Assembly (NCBI GenBank): GCA_044221315.1
Contig: JBGAPK010000017.1
Span: 12,970-76,969 of the forward strand
Length of the DNA stretch: 64,000 nucleotides
Direction: 5' to 3'
From: JAFEBO01 sp044221315
GTDB taxonomy: Bacteria; Planctomycetota; Phycisphaerae; Phycisphaerales; UBA1924
In this document: piece after piece, positions 34,214 to 42,826 of the stretch
Layout of the letters: every line of letters starts with the position of its first letter
Position numbering within the stretch: the stretch's first letter is position 1
Program-made: the position numbers and the translations under genes
The notes under the pieces: generated by a model
Database searches by the model: none
Seen by the model: the letters and a program-made list of their open reading frames with translations, nothing else
Told to the model about the DNA's origin: nothing

Positions 34214-35048
34214 GGTTCCGGAGAAAAGGAGTAATCCGGGGCAATAGGCGGTCGGTGAATCCGTTTTGCTGAATACCGACAACCAGATGACCGCCGGACC
34301 TCGGGCGCGCACTTCGCGTGGAGGTTTGAGCTCGGGTTCGTGTCATCCCGACAAAGGGAGTCTCGCCATGAACCGCTCACTCACAACACTGGTGGTGGCG
34401 ACGGCCGGTCTGCTCATCGCCGCCGGCTGTGCCTCGAATCAATCCAATCGTGCCACCGCTTCTTGTTGTTGCGGCGCGTGTGTTGGCCCGGCCGGTTCCA
34501 AGACCGCCGTTGATGTCAAGACCGCGGATGCGCTCCGGGAGTCGCTCCAGGATGAACGCCGCGCCGAGGCCTTTTACACAGCCGTGACGGCCAAATACGG
34601 GCAAGTCCGGCCGTTTGTAAATATCGTGCACGCCGAAGGGCGGCACGCCGCCGTCATTGAAATGATGATGACCCGGCATGATGTCCCCGTACCGGCCAAC
34701 GCACAGACGGATCCGCCTGCCGTCCCGGGCACGCTCGCGGAGTGCAATCGACTCGCGGCACAGCTCGAAATCGAGAACATCGCCATGTACGACCGTCTTT
34801 TGGCGGACGTGACCGCACCGGATATCCGCACGGCGTTTGAGAACCTGCGCAATGCCTCCAAGAACCATCACCTGCCGGCCTTCCAGCGGTGGTCGGCAAC
34901 CGCAGGGTCGGCATCCACGGGCAGGCCGATGGCGTACGCGGGTGGCCGCGGATCAGGGAACGGCCGTCTCTCTGCTTGCCGAGGCTCGTGCGCGATGACG
35001 CCCTGAGCGGGTTAGGCCACGGGGATTTTGCGGAAGCATTTCAAGCCG
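34214..35048. repeat. Direct duplication, copy 1 (~835 bp)
   Basis: Near-identical to 42806-43635, beginning at GGTTCCGGAGAAAA and ending at CATTTCAAGCCG in both. It carries the whole ferritin-like gene and about 150 bp of upstream DNA. The left end in copy 2 lies in the last codons of the RND permease gene; copy 1 keeps the equivalent codons (G-S-G-E, two codons, stop) without the permease. Confidence 0.93.
34368..35006 (+). CDS. DUF2202-like ferritin-fold lipoprotein, copy 1
   Basis: A 212-residue lipoprotein, start preceded by AAAGGGAG. The lipobox is IAAGC (Cys21), followed by a Cys run (SCCCGAC). The four-helix ferritin-like domain (about residues 48-180) has the expected carboxylate and His residues: SLQDERRAEAFY, HAEGRHAAVIEMM, LEIENIAMYDRLL and ASKNHHLPAF, suggesting a di-metal site. 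The tail is Gly/Ser/Arg-rich with two Cys. It differs from copy 2 at nine residues by eye, about 96% identical. A role in metal or peroxide handling is typical of the family but not shown here. Confidence 0.85.
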   Translation: MNRSLTTLVVATAGLLIAAGCASNQSNRATASCCCGACVGPAGSKTAVDVKTADALRESLQDERRAEAFYTAVTAKYGQVRPFVNIVHAEGRHAAVIEMMMTRHDVPVPANAQTDPPAVPGTLAECNRLAAQLEIENIAMYDRLLADVTAPDIRTAFENLRNASKNHHLPAFQRWSATAGSASTGRPMAYAGGRGSGNGRLSACRGSCAMTP

Positions 35049-35098
35049 AAGGGACAGGTGGCACCACTCGGATCCATCGATGAATCAACGTTTGGGCG

Positions 35099-35133
35099 TG
35101 CCACCACTCGCGAAGGAACCGCGAGTGGTGGCA
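35099..35133. repeat. Perfect 14-bp inverted repeat
   Basis: TGCCACCACTCGCG and CGCGAGTGGTGGCA around a 7-nt loop (AAGGAAC). It lies between the ferritin-like gene and a convergent PEP-CTERM gene and could act as a terminator, but has no T-run. It looks like a relative of the other palindromes in this region. Confidence 0.85.
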
Positions 35134-35205
35134 TGGTCCGGAGCTTGCATGGTCGCGGGGACGATCAGTTGACTGGGGCCACCCGCCGAAATCGTTCCCC
35201 AGGCA

Positions 35206-35232
35206 CACTGACCTGGAGGAACCGGCTCAGTG
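35206..35232. repeat. REP-like palindrome, copy B
   Basis: CACTGACCT, loop GGAGGAACC, then an imperfect GGCTCAGTG arm. The loop is identical to that of copy D. It ends within the 3' end of the minus-strand PEP-CTERM gene. Confidence 0.75.
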
Positions 35233-36075
35233 CGTCCGCTTTCGCCGCAGCAAACCGAAACCTCCCAGCGTAATCATCGCCATTCCGCTCGGCGCGGGAA
35301 CATCGACTGCTTCCACCCACCGGATGTCATCAAATGAATACCCTCCGTGATATCCGTCGGAGAGTGACGGAAAACGCAGAAGGATTGTGACATCGTTCGC
35401 GCGGGCCGCTGGATCGAGGAACCCGGCGAATTGGATGTTGGACTGTGGGCTGCCGATGCCGTTGAAACTGAATCCGGAGGCGCCGACTCCGTCCCAATCC
35501 ATCTTATAGGTGAATTGATCGAAGAGCCCGAAATCCGACCCTGATCCAAACCCGCTGATGAAGCACGAAAAGGCCTGAATTTTCTTCTGAAAGTGAAACG
35601 TCACAATCTGGATCGGCGGGGAACCGGTGGAAAACACGGCGTGCATTTCCCCACCCGGTGTGGTGTTGAATCCTTCGGACGGGCGCCCGTTCTGGTCGTT
35701 CGGGGGAACCCGATTCGTGACCCGAAGGCCCTGAGTCGGGCCCAGCGCCGATGTCTGAGTGTACATCGTGGCGCCCGGGGCAAGCGTGATGACCAGTGAA
35801 GATGCCGACATCGGTGCGAAGGATTCAAAGTCAACCGTGTGCACCGGGCCCGCAGCCGAGGCTGCGCTGAGCCACGCCGTCTGCGCGGCGAGCGAATGCG
35901 TCGCCCCGGCGGAAGTCGGCGAGGCAGCCAGGTCCGCACCGAAAAAATGCGTCGCGGCGATCGCGTTCGCGCCGAGGGTCAGCATGGCAATCGCCACACT
36001 CGCACGCCCGCTCCATCGTCGACTCGCAACAAATCTGCCGACACCGCCGCAGGATTCACACTGATCAAGTCTCAT
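35227..36075 (-). CDS. Secreted PEP-CTERM-like protein
   Basis: A 282-residue exported protein. The ATG at 36075 follows GGAGGTGGAAG. The N-terminus is long and basic with a Cys pair (MRLDQCESCGG) before the hydrophobic signal (ASVAIAMLTLGANAIAA). The body has VDFESFAPMSASSLVITLAP, PIQIVTFHFQKKIQAFSCFI and GYSFDDIRWVEA, typical of lectin-like PEP-CTERM proteins. The tail is VPAPSGMAMITLGGFGLL then RRKR. It lies inside the segment bracketed by the direct duplication. Confidence 0.8.
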   Translation of the reverse strand: MRLDQCESCGGVGRFVASRRWSGRASVAIAMLTLGANAIAATHFFGADLAASPTSAGATHSLAAQTAWLSAASAAGPVHTVDFESFAPMSASSLVITLAPGATMYTQTSALGPTQGLRVTNRVPPNDQNGRPSEGFNTTPGGEMHAVFSTGSPPIQIVTFHFQKKIQAFSCFISGFGSGSDFGLFDQFTYKMDWDGVGASGFSFNGIGSPQSNIQFAGFLDPAARANDVTILLRFPSLSDGYHGGYSFDDIRWVEAVDVPAPSGMAMITLGGFGLLRRKRTH

Positions 36076-36417
36076 CTTCCACCTCCGAATGCGTTGTTGA
36101 CCACCGCCCAACCTTCACCCTTCATTCAATAGTCTCTGGCGATCGGGGTTTGAGTCCTCTCAGCGAGCCGGTCCCGCTCGGGCTCACTCCAATCAGTCTG
36201 CGGTCGCCGCCGCGGAATCTTGCACCGACGGCGCGGAATTTGGGAGGAGTCCGGACCAAGCCCGGCTGGCCGCGGCGTATTGAAACGGCGTCGGGCCACC
36301 CGCCGTCGCAGCCCGAAAGACTGGAAAGAGCCGTGGGTAGAGCGAGCGTCACCCATGGTCCGGCGCGCGATGAACCCGCACCTCGACCGGGTGCACGGAT
36401 GTCTCAAGAAACTCAGC

Positions 36418-36576
36418 CCCGCCGACCTCAACTTCGACGGCCTGATTGACGACGCCGACTTCTCAACCTTCGCCTCAGCCTCCAACGACCTGCACCGACG
36501 GCGACCTGAACCTCGACTCCAGGACCGATGACTCGTTCTGTTCGTGGGGGCGTACGACACGCTCCTGTGCCCGTAA
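36418..36576 (+). pseudogene. Relic of a dockerin-tagged gene
   Basis: One frame reads PADLNFDGLIDDADFSTF, a good first dockerin repeat. The second repeat continues in another frame (DGDLNLDSRTDD) and the end in a third, finishing YDTLLCP and TAA at 36574-36576. At least two frameshifts separate the parts, and no signal peptide or body is found upstream. It is the decayed 3' end of a gene like the others here. Confidence 0.75.
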
Positions 36577-36606
36577 CGACTTCAGAACGCGGCATCGAAT
36601 TCGTGC

Positions 36607-36633
36607 CACTGACCTTGCTCGGCAAGGTCAGTG
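36607..36633. repeat. Perfect 12-bp palindrome, REP-like variant
   Basis: CACTGACCTTGC, loop TCG, GCAAGGTCAGTG. It shares the CACTGACCT core with copies A, B and D but has a short loop. A decayed relative lies near 37840-37860. Both lie in gene-free DNA. Confidence 0.85.
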
Positions 36634-36652
36634 CTTCAGGAAAGAAAAAACA

Positions 36653-36679
36653 CACTGACTTGGAGGAACGGGGTCAGAG
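36653..36679. repeat. REP-like palindrome, copy C
   Basis: CACTGACTT, loop GGAGGAACG, GGGTCAGAG; a diverged copy of the 9-bp-arm element, 20 bp after the perfect variant, upstream of the TerB-like gene. Confidence 0.65.
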
Positions 36680-36716
36680 CCACGACACGCCGAGTGGTTT
36701 CGGTAGACTTTTCGCC

Positions 36717-37814
36717 ATGCCTTTCCGCCCCCTCATCGCCCCCATACCCATCCGCGAAGGCGGCCTCCTCGCTCGCCTCACCGGCTCCGACCGCACCCGT
36801 GCCGCGATCGATCGCATCAAAAACGCCCTCATCCTCGGCCAGTTTGCAGACATCCCGGGCATCGCCGCGGCATCAGACACCGACGCGCTCGAATCCGGTC
36901 GCCCCGACTTCCTGAAACTCCTCGAAGAGGTCGTCTATCAGGTCGCCCGGGACGGCAAGTTCGAGCAGGACGAGAAGGCGTACGTCCAGAGTTTCGTCCG
37001 CGCCGCCGGCATCCCCAAGGAAGCGTGCCAGACCGCCTATCACGAAGCGGTCCGCCGCGCCATGGGCGACATCATCCACGACTCGATCGCCGACGGCGAA
37101 TTGACCGAGGCCGAGTTCGGCACGCTCAAGGATGTCGCCGCACGCTTTGAGATTTCGGAAGCCCAGTGGAAGAAGCTGTACGCCGACGCCGCCGGGAAGT
37201 ACGTCAGCGCGGCACTGGCCACCGCGCTCGACGATGGCATGGTGAGCGACGACGAATGGGCCCACGCCGAGTCGCTCGGCAAGTCGCTCAGGGTCGGCCT
37301 CAACTTCGACGACAAGACTCTGAAGGACGTCGAATTCGCCCGCGACCGCTGGCGGGCGCTCAACGGAAAGCTCGACGTGATCGGCGTCCCCGGCGTGGCG
37401 CTCGCCGACGATGAAGGGGCCTACTTCGACGGCCAGTGCGACTGGTACGAACTCAAGACCGTCGCCCGCCAGGTCTCCTTCGGCGGCCTCACCGGCTCGG
37501 TCCGGATCGCCAAAGGCCTGCGCTTCCGCTACGGCTCGCTGCGCGTGACCGCGCCGCCTGAAGAAGCGATGCAGAAGATCGATTCCGGTCGACTGATCCT
37601 GACGAGTGAACGCCTGATCTTTATGGGAGGGAGGGCGAACAAGACGATCCGGTGGAATTCGATGCTGGCCATCAACATCGTTTCGCCGACCGAATTTGAG
37701 ATCGAGAAAACCAGCGGCAAGACCCCGACGCTAGCCGTCACCAGCGCGCCGGCGGGCAGGCTGTACCTCGCCTCGTCCATCGCGGCGGGGTTGATCAATC
37801 GGAAGTATGGGTAG
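36717..37814 (+). CDS. TerB-like protein with C-terminal PH-like domain
   Basis: A 365-residue cytoplasmic protein. Helical segments in the N-terminal half (DFLKLLEEVVYQVARDGKFE, DEKAYVQSFVRAAGIPKEA, IIHDSIADGELTEAEFGTLK) repeat the acidic D-G-x-x-x-x-E pattern of TerB/tellurite-resistance folds. The C-terminal third has a PH/GRAM-like pattern: RIAKGLRFRYGSLRV, SGRLILTSERLIFMGGR and IRWNSMLAINIVSP. Metal or membrane stress roles are typical for each part, but not proven. No signal or transmembrane segment. Confidence 0.72.
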   Translation: MPFRPLIAPIPIREGGLLARLTGSDRTRAAIDRIKNALILGQFADIPGIAAASDTDALESGRPDFLKLLEEVVYQVARDGKFEQDEKAYVQSFVRAAGIPKEACQTAYHEAVRRAMGDIIHDSIADGELTEAEFGTLKDVAARFEISEAQWKKLYADAAGKYVSAALATALDDGMVSDDEWAHAESLGKSLRVGLNFDDKTLKDVEFARDRWRALNGKLDVIGVPGVALADDEGAYFDGQCDWYELKTVARQVSFGGLTGSVRIAKGLRFRYGSLRVTAPPEEAMQKIDSGRLILTSERLIFMGGRANKTIRWNSMLAINIVSPTEFEIEKTSGKTPTLAVTSAPAGRLYLASSIAAGLINRKYG

Positions 37815-38206
37815 CGCCCGGAGACATCAACCTGTCTGCGTGCCACGGACCTTGCTCGGCGGGGTTCGTAGTCTTGGGACCGTGCCAAGCCACACGGACC
37901 TGGAGGAACCAGGTCAGTGCCGTGGCATGCAGGACGTTTTGAGGTCGATGCCATCCGCCGGGATCGGTTCCCGGAGGGTGGGGTCCGGTGCAATTGGCCT
38001 CCATTTCCAATGCGTCTTGGCAGTGATTCGTCCTGTTCTTTGAGGCGGCCTTGCGTGCGGGGGTTCCCGGGCATGTTGCGAGGCACGAAATGCGGGAAAT
38101 ACCCGGTCTTTGAGACACAGCACGGGCTACCGATGATTGTTTCGGGAACCGGTCACCCGTTGAACGTCTCAAAGGGCAGGTGAAGGCTTCGCCTTCGGAG
38201 AACCCA
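37815..38206. other. Gap before the RND genes with REP-like copy D
   Basis: A 392-bp stretch with no credible gene. It contains REP-like copy D (37893-37919) and a decayed relative of the short-loop palindrome (37840-37860). The RND adaptor start and its GGAG lie at the right edge. Confidence 0.6.
37893..37919. repeat. REP-like palindrome, copy D
   Basis: CACGGACCT, loop GGAGGAACC, AGGTCAGTG, with one mismatch. The flanking GCCA and TGGC extend the pairing loosely. It shares its loop exactly with copy B. Confidence 0.75.
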
Positions 38207-39319
38207 ATGGTGTCTATGCAACGAAATGCCCGACGTTTGCTCCGCTGGTTTCGCACAGCGATCGTCCTATCGGCCTTCGCGGTTGGAGTCGTGCTGCTCA
38301 TGCTCTGGCTGGTGGGCGCATTCAAGTCGAAGATTGCGATTGAGGCACTCGCAGCATCGTCGGGCCGATCCATCGGCTCCGGCCAGATTGTCGAAGTCGT
38401 CGCTCGCACGTTACCCCTCGAAGAGACCGCCGTCGGAACGATTCAGCCGGTGCATCGGGTTGAAATTGCATCACGATTGCTGGCTCGCGCTTTGGAGGTA
38501 AAGGTGACGGCCGGCCAGCGTGTCTCGAAGGGTGATGTGCTCGTTCGTCTGGAAGAGACCGATCTGAACGCGCGGCGCGCCCAGGCAGAGTCGGCGGTGG
38601 CTCAGGCTCAAGCCGCTTTGGATCAGGCGCGTATGGAAGAGTCCCGGCTGCGGGCGGGGTTCGAGAAGAACGCCGTCGCGGGAATTGAGATGGAACGCTC
38701 CACCAATGTCCGCAAGGGCGCAGAAGCCAATCTGTCCCGCACGAAGCAGTCGTTGACCGAAGCCGAGACGGTTATGGAATACGCCACAATCAGGAGCCCG
38801 ATCGACGGCACAGTTGTCGATAAGCGGGTGAACACCGGAGACACGGTGTCACCGGGGCAGGTCGTCGTGACCGTGCTCGATCCGAAGCGGATGCAGATGG
38901 TGGCAAGCGTGCGGGAATCGCTGTCGCGATACCTCACGGTGGGTGGATTGGTGTCCGTCAAGGTCGATGTGGTCGATCACGCCTGCTCCGGCACCGTGAG
39001 CGAGATCGTTCCCGAAGCCGAGACCGCGAGCCGAACGTTTCAGGTCAAGGTCACAGGTCCGTGCCCCGAGGGCGTATACGCGGGCATGTTTGGAAGGCTG
39101 TCCATACCAGTCGGAGAAGAGACCGTCCTCCTGATCCCAAGGAGCGCGGTCCGCACCGTCGGCCAGATTGAGTGCGTTGATGTCGCGGCTGACGGCATGC
39201 GTCGACGTAGAGCGGTGCAACTCGGTCGGGCTATTGACGGGCAGGTCGAAGTGCTGTCGGGGCTTGTCGCGGGCGAGAGGATCGTCGTCGATGCGCCCGC
39301 GGCTTCGGGAGTGAAGTGA
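38207..39319 (+). CDS. RND efflux periplasmic adaptor (membrane fusion protein)
   Basis: A 370-residue adaptor. The ATG at 38207 has GGAG 6 bp upstream and is preferred over a GTG 27 bp earlier. One N-terminal transmembrane helix (IVLSAFAVGVVLLMLWLVGA) anchors it. The lipoyl-like and hairpin region follows: PVHRVEIASRLLARALEVKV, then a coiled-coil (AQAESAVAQAQAALDQARME, ANLSRTKQSLTEAETVME), YATIRSPIDGTVVDKRVNTG, a beta-barrel, and LIPRSAVRTVG. It links the permease (next gene, 3 bp on) to an outer-membrane channel. No TolC-type gene lies nearby. Confidence 0.92.
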   Translation: MVSMQRNARRLLRWFRTAIVLSAFAVGVVLLMLWLVGAFKSKIAIEALAASSGRSIGSGQIVEVVARTLPLEETAVGTIQPVHRVEIASRLLARALEVKVTAGQRVSKGDVLVRLEETDLNARRAQAESAVAQAQAALDQARMEESRLRAGFEKNAVAGIEMERSTNVRKGAEANLSRTKQSLTEAETVMEYATIRSPIDGTVVDKRVNTGDTVSPGQVVVTVLDPKRMQMVASVRESLSRYLTVGGLVSVKVDVVDHACSGTVSEIVPEAETASRTFQVKVTGPCPEGVYAGMFGRLSIPVGEETVLLIPRSAVRTVGQIECVDVAADGMRRRRAVQLGRAIDGQVEVLSGLVAGERIVVDAPAASGVK

Positions 39320-39322
39320 CAT

Positions 39323-42300
39323 ATGACCGAACTTCCCATGCCAGGCCGGTCAGGCTCATCCGCTAGCGCTCCCGAGCATGAAAAGGGAGCCGCAGGGTGG
39401 ATCAATGGGATCGTCAATACGTTCCTGCATTCCAATCTCTCCCTGATTCTTCTTGTAATTTCAGTCGCGGTTGGTGCGGCAGCGCTGCTCATCACCCCCC
39501 GCGAAGAAGACCCGCAGATTGTTGTGCCCCTTGCGGATATCTACGTCGATGCTCCGGGCCTGTCGGCGCAGGAGGTGGAACGCCTCGTTACCACGCCCCT
39601 AGAGCGAATTCTGTACCAGATCGATGGCGTCGAGTATGTGTATTCGATGTCACGCCCCGATTCGGCGATCGTGACCGTCCGTTTCTACGTCGGAGAGGGT
39701 CGGGAGCGATCGCTGGTACGCCTGTTCAAGAAGCTCGAAGAAAGCAAGGAGCTTGTGCCGCCGGGCGTCGCCGGATGGGTCATGAAGCCTGTCGAGATCG
39801 ATGATGTGCCGGCCGTCACGCTCACGCTCCGCGGGCGGGCGGGGGCGATGGCGGGCACGGATGAGTACACGCTGCGGCGTGTCGCAGAAGAAGCCGCCGC
39901 ACGCCTGGCAACCGTCGAGGACACCTCCCGTGTCACGATTTCCGGAGGTTTGCCACGCACTCTCACCGTGTATGTGGACCGCGAGGCCATAGCGGGACGC
40001 GGACTGTCGCTCCTCGATGTGCAGCGCGCGGTGCAGGCGTCGAACCGGAGCGTGCCTTCGGGGAACATCGAACGCAACGACGCGGCGATCAGCGTCCGAG
40101 CGGGTTCGGTGGTTCGTGACGGAGCGGACCTTGGGAGTCTCGTCGTCGGCGTGTCTCAGGGGCGTCCGGTCTTTCTTCGCGAGATAGCCCGGATTGAAGA
40201 CGGACCGGCAGAACGCTCCACCTACGTGCGCCACGGCTGGGGTCTTGGTCGGGGTTTCGACGCGCACCCGCACGCCGCGGGGACAGTGGTGGGGGAAGTG
40301 GCACCCACGCCGACGGGCGGTTCGCAGGGAGAATCCATCGGCAGCGTACCGGCCGTCACCATCGCTATCGCCAAGAAGAAGGGCAGCAACGCGGTCCGAG
40401 TCTCCGAAACGGTGATGACGGAAGCGGAACGCCTCAAAGCCGACGTGATCCCGGAAGACATCGAAGTCGTCGTGACGCGCAACAGCGGGCTGACCGCCGA
40501 CGAAAAGGTCTCGGAACTCGTCGAAGGACTTTGGGTCGCCATTCTCATCGTCGTTGCGTTGCTCACCATCGGGCTTGGATGGCGCGAAGCCCTCGTCGTC
40601 GCAGTCGCAGTCCCCATTGTGTTTGGGCTCACCCTGGCGGTGAACATGCTCGCGGGGTACACCATCAACCGCGTCACACTCTTTGCCCTCATTCTGTCAC
40701 TCGGCCTCCTGGTGGACGATCCGATTGTGGACGTCGAAAATATCACCCGCCATTTCGGACTTCGCAAAAAAGCCACCCGGGCGATCACTCTCGAAGCCGT
40801 CAGCGAAATCCGTCCGCCGCTCATCGCCGCGACGCTCGCCGTCATTGCGAGCTTCCTTCCGCTGTTCTTCATCACCGGCATGATGGGCCCGTATATGCGG
40901 CCGATGGCTCTGAACGTGCCCGTGACGATGGTAATGTCAATGGTCGTCGCCTTTACAATCACGCCGTGGTTGGCATTTCACCTCCTCAAGAATCGCCCTT
41001 GGGCAACCGGCGGCGGTCACGGTGATCCGCAGGACGAGTTTGCGGCCGCTCGCCTCAGCCTGCAATACCGCATTCTGCGGCCCCTCCTTCAGCCGCTGCT
41101 GACTTCGCGTGTGCGGGCTTGGATATTTCTCGCGGCCGTGGCCCTGCTGACAGGTGCCGCGGCGATGCTCGCCGCCTTCCGGCAGGTTCCGCTGAAGATG
41201 CTGCCCTTCGACAACAAGGCGGAAGTCTTGCTGCTCATCGATGCGGATGAAGGAACCACGCTCGAGCGCACCGACGCCGTGGTCCGTGAACTCGAGGCCG
41301 CCGTCACACGCATCCCCGAGGTCACAGATTTCACGTCGTACGTCGGCAGCCCCTCGCCGATGGACTTTAACGGGCTGGTCCGGCATTACTACCTGCGCAC
41401 GATGCCGCACAAGGCCGAGATCCGCGTCAATCTGGTCGGCAAGAAGTCACGTAAGGACGCGAGCCACACGCTTGGACTTCGCGAACGCGACTCCTTGGCG
41501 ACAATCGCATCCAGGGCGGGCATGCGTCTGAAGTTCGTCGAACTACCGCCCGGACCGCCGGTCATCGACACCATCGCCGCGGAGATCTATGGTCGTGATG
41601 ACCTTGCCTATTCGCGGATCTGTGACGCCGCGGAACTTATCAAGCGCCGCCTCACGGCCGAGCCCGGTGTTGTCGAGCCCGACGACACCGTCGAGACGGT
41701 CCATCCGGAACTGGTATTCCTTCCCGATCAGGAGAAGGCCGCTCTCAATGGAGTAAGCGTCGCGGAGATCGCCGCGACCGTTCGGGCAGCGCTTTCCGGG
41801 GCGGACGTCGGCGTCGCGCACGCTCCCAACGAGCGCCAGCCGCTGGCAATCATCGCTCGCCTGCCACGGGCTGATCGCTCCAGCAAGCCCGATCTGTCCC
41901 GCATTCAGGTTCGCGGCCAATCAAGCCCCGGGTTCAGACTTGTTCCTCTCGCCGAAATCGGTCGCTGGGAAGAAAGGTCCGTCGAGCAGACGATCTATCA
42001 CAAGAACCTGCAGCGAGTCGCGTACGTTTTCGCCGAAACCGCCGGACGCCCCCCGGCGGACGTGATTGTCGATGTGATGGCCGACCATGCGGGCAACGCG
42101 CCGCCACAAGCAGGCGCCGTAACTCGCGCCCCCGGTGGCTGGCTCGATGCCTCCTCGCCGCGACAGCTCGCCGGTCGCTCGCATCTCGTCCGCGGCGGCG
42201 GCATTCCGTGGGGGCTTGTTGACGGTACAAGGGTCGTCTGGTCCGGCGAGGGCGAGTGGAAGATCACGCTGGACGTCTTTCGAGACTTGGGTCTCGCGTT

Positions 42301-42826
42301 CGCCGCCGCGCTTGTCATGATCTACGTTTTGCTGGTCGCCCAGACCGGCTCGTTTGTGATCCCGGCGGTCGTCATGCTCTCCATCCCGCTCACGATGGTC
42401 GGGATCATGCCGGGATTCTGGCTGCTCGGACTCCTCGCGGGCAAGAGCGTCGGAGGGTACGCCGACCCCGTCTTCTTCACCGCCACGGCCATGATCGGCA
42501 TGATCGCACTTTCCGGCATCGTCACGAGGCAGTCCATCATCCTCGTCGATTTCATCCAGCACTCTCTCAGGCGGGGACGTCCATTTATGGACGCCGTCAT
42601 CGAGGCGGGGGCCGTTCGATTGCGCCCGATCATTCTTGTCGTCGCCGCGGCAATGCTCTCGGCGATTCCCATCACCATCGACCCTATTTTCTCAGGGCTG
42701 GCATGGGCGTTGATCTTCGGTCTCATCGCGTCGACGGTTTTCACTTTGTTCGTCATCCCGCTGGTTTACTGGATGCTCTATAAGAACGTTCCGGGACACG
42801 GAGCCGGTTCCGGAGAAAACGACTAA
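39323..42826 (+). CDS. RND efflux permease (AcrB/HAE1-like)
   Basis: A 1167-residue inner-membrane transporter, longer than the ~1040 usual for AcrB. It has the family order: an N-terminal helix (SLILLVISVAVGAAALLI), REEDPQI, the porter domain (PGLSAQEVERLVTTPLERIL), a helical block with the proton-relay pair LGLLVDDPIVDVENI, LPLFFITGMMGPYMRP, a second porter half, and a second helical block (FAAALVMIYVLLVAQTGSFV). Gly/Pro/His-rich insertions near residues 305-345 and 930-975 account for the extra length. Substrate unknown. Its last codons (GSGEND) form the left border of the duplicated segment. Confidence 0.93.
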   Translation: MTELPMPGRSGSSASAPEHEKGAAGWINGIVNTFLHSNLSLILLVISVAVGAAALLITPREEDPQIVVPLADIYVDAPGLSAQEVERLVTTPLERILYQIDGVEYVYSMSRPDSAIVTVRFYVGEGRERSLVRLFKKLEESKELVPPGVAGWVMKPVEIDDVPAVTLTLRGRAGAMAGTDEYTLRRVAEEAAARLATVEDTSRVTISGGLPRTLTVYVDREAIAGRGLSLLDVQRAVQASNRSVPSGNIERNDAAISVRAGSVVRDGADLGSLVVGVSQGRPVFLREIARIEDGPAERSTYVRHGWGLGRGFDAHPHAAGTVVGEVAPTPTGGSQGESIGSVPAVTIAIAKKKGSNAVRVSETVMTEAERLKADVIPEDIEVVVTRNSGLTADEKVSELVEGLWVAILIVVALLTIGLGWREALVVAVAVPIVFGLTLAVNMLAGYTINRVTLFALILSLGLLVDDPIVDVENITRHFGLRKKATRAITLEAVSEIRPPLIAATLAVIASFLPLFFITGMMGPYMRPMALNVPVTMVMSMVVAFTITPWLAFHLLKNRPWATGGGHGDPQDEFAAARLSLQYRILRPLLQPLLTSRVRAWIFLAAVALLTGAAAMLAAFRQVPLKMLPFDNKAEVLLLIDADEGTTLERTDAVVRELEAAVTRIPEVTDFTSYVGSPSPMDFNGLVRHYYLRTMPHKAEIRVNLVGKKSRKDASHTLGLRERDSLATIASRAGMRLKFVELPPGPPVIDTIAAEIYGRDDLAYSRICDAAELIKRRLTAEPGVVEPDDTVETVHPELVFLPDQEKAALNGVSVAEIAATVRAALSGADVGVAHAPNERQPLAIIARLPRADRSSKPDLSRIQVRGQSSPGFRLVPLAEIGRWEERSVEQTIYHKNLQRVAYVFAETAGRPPADVIVDVMADHAGNAPPQAGAVTRAPGGWLDASSPRQLAGRSHLVRGGGIPWGLVDGTRVVWSGEGEWKITLDVFRDLGLAFAAALVMIYVLLVAQTGSFVIPAVVMLSIPLTMVGIMPGFWLLGLLAGKSVGGYADPVFFTATAMIGMIALSGIVTRQSIILVDFIQHSLRRGRPFMDAVIEAGAVRLRPIILVVAAAMLSAIPITIDPIFSGLAWALIFGLIASTVFTLFVIPLVYWMLYKNVPGHGAGSGEND

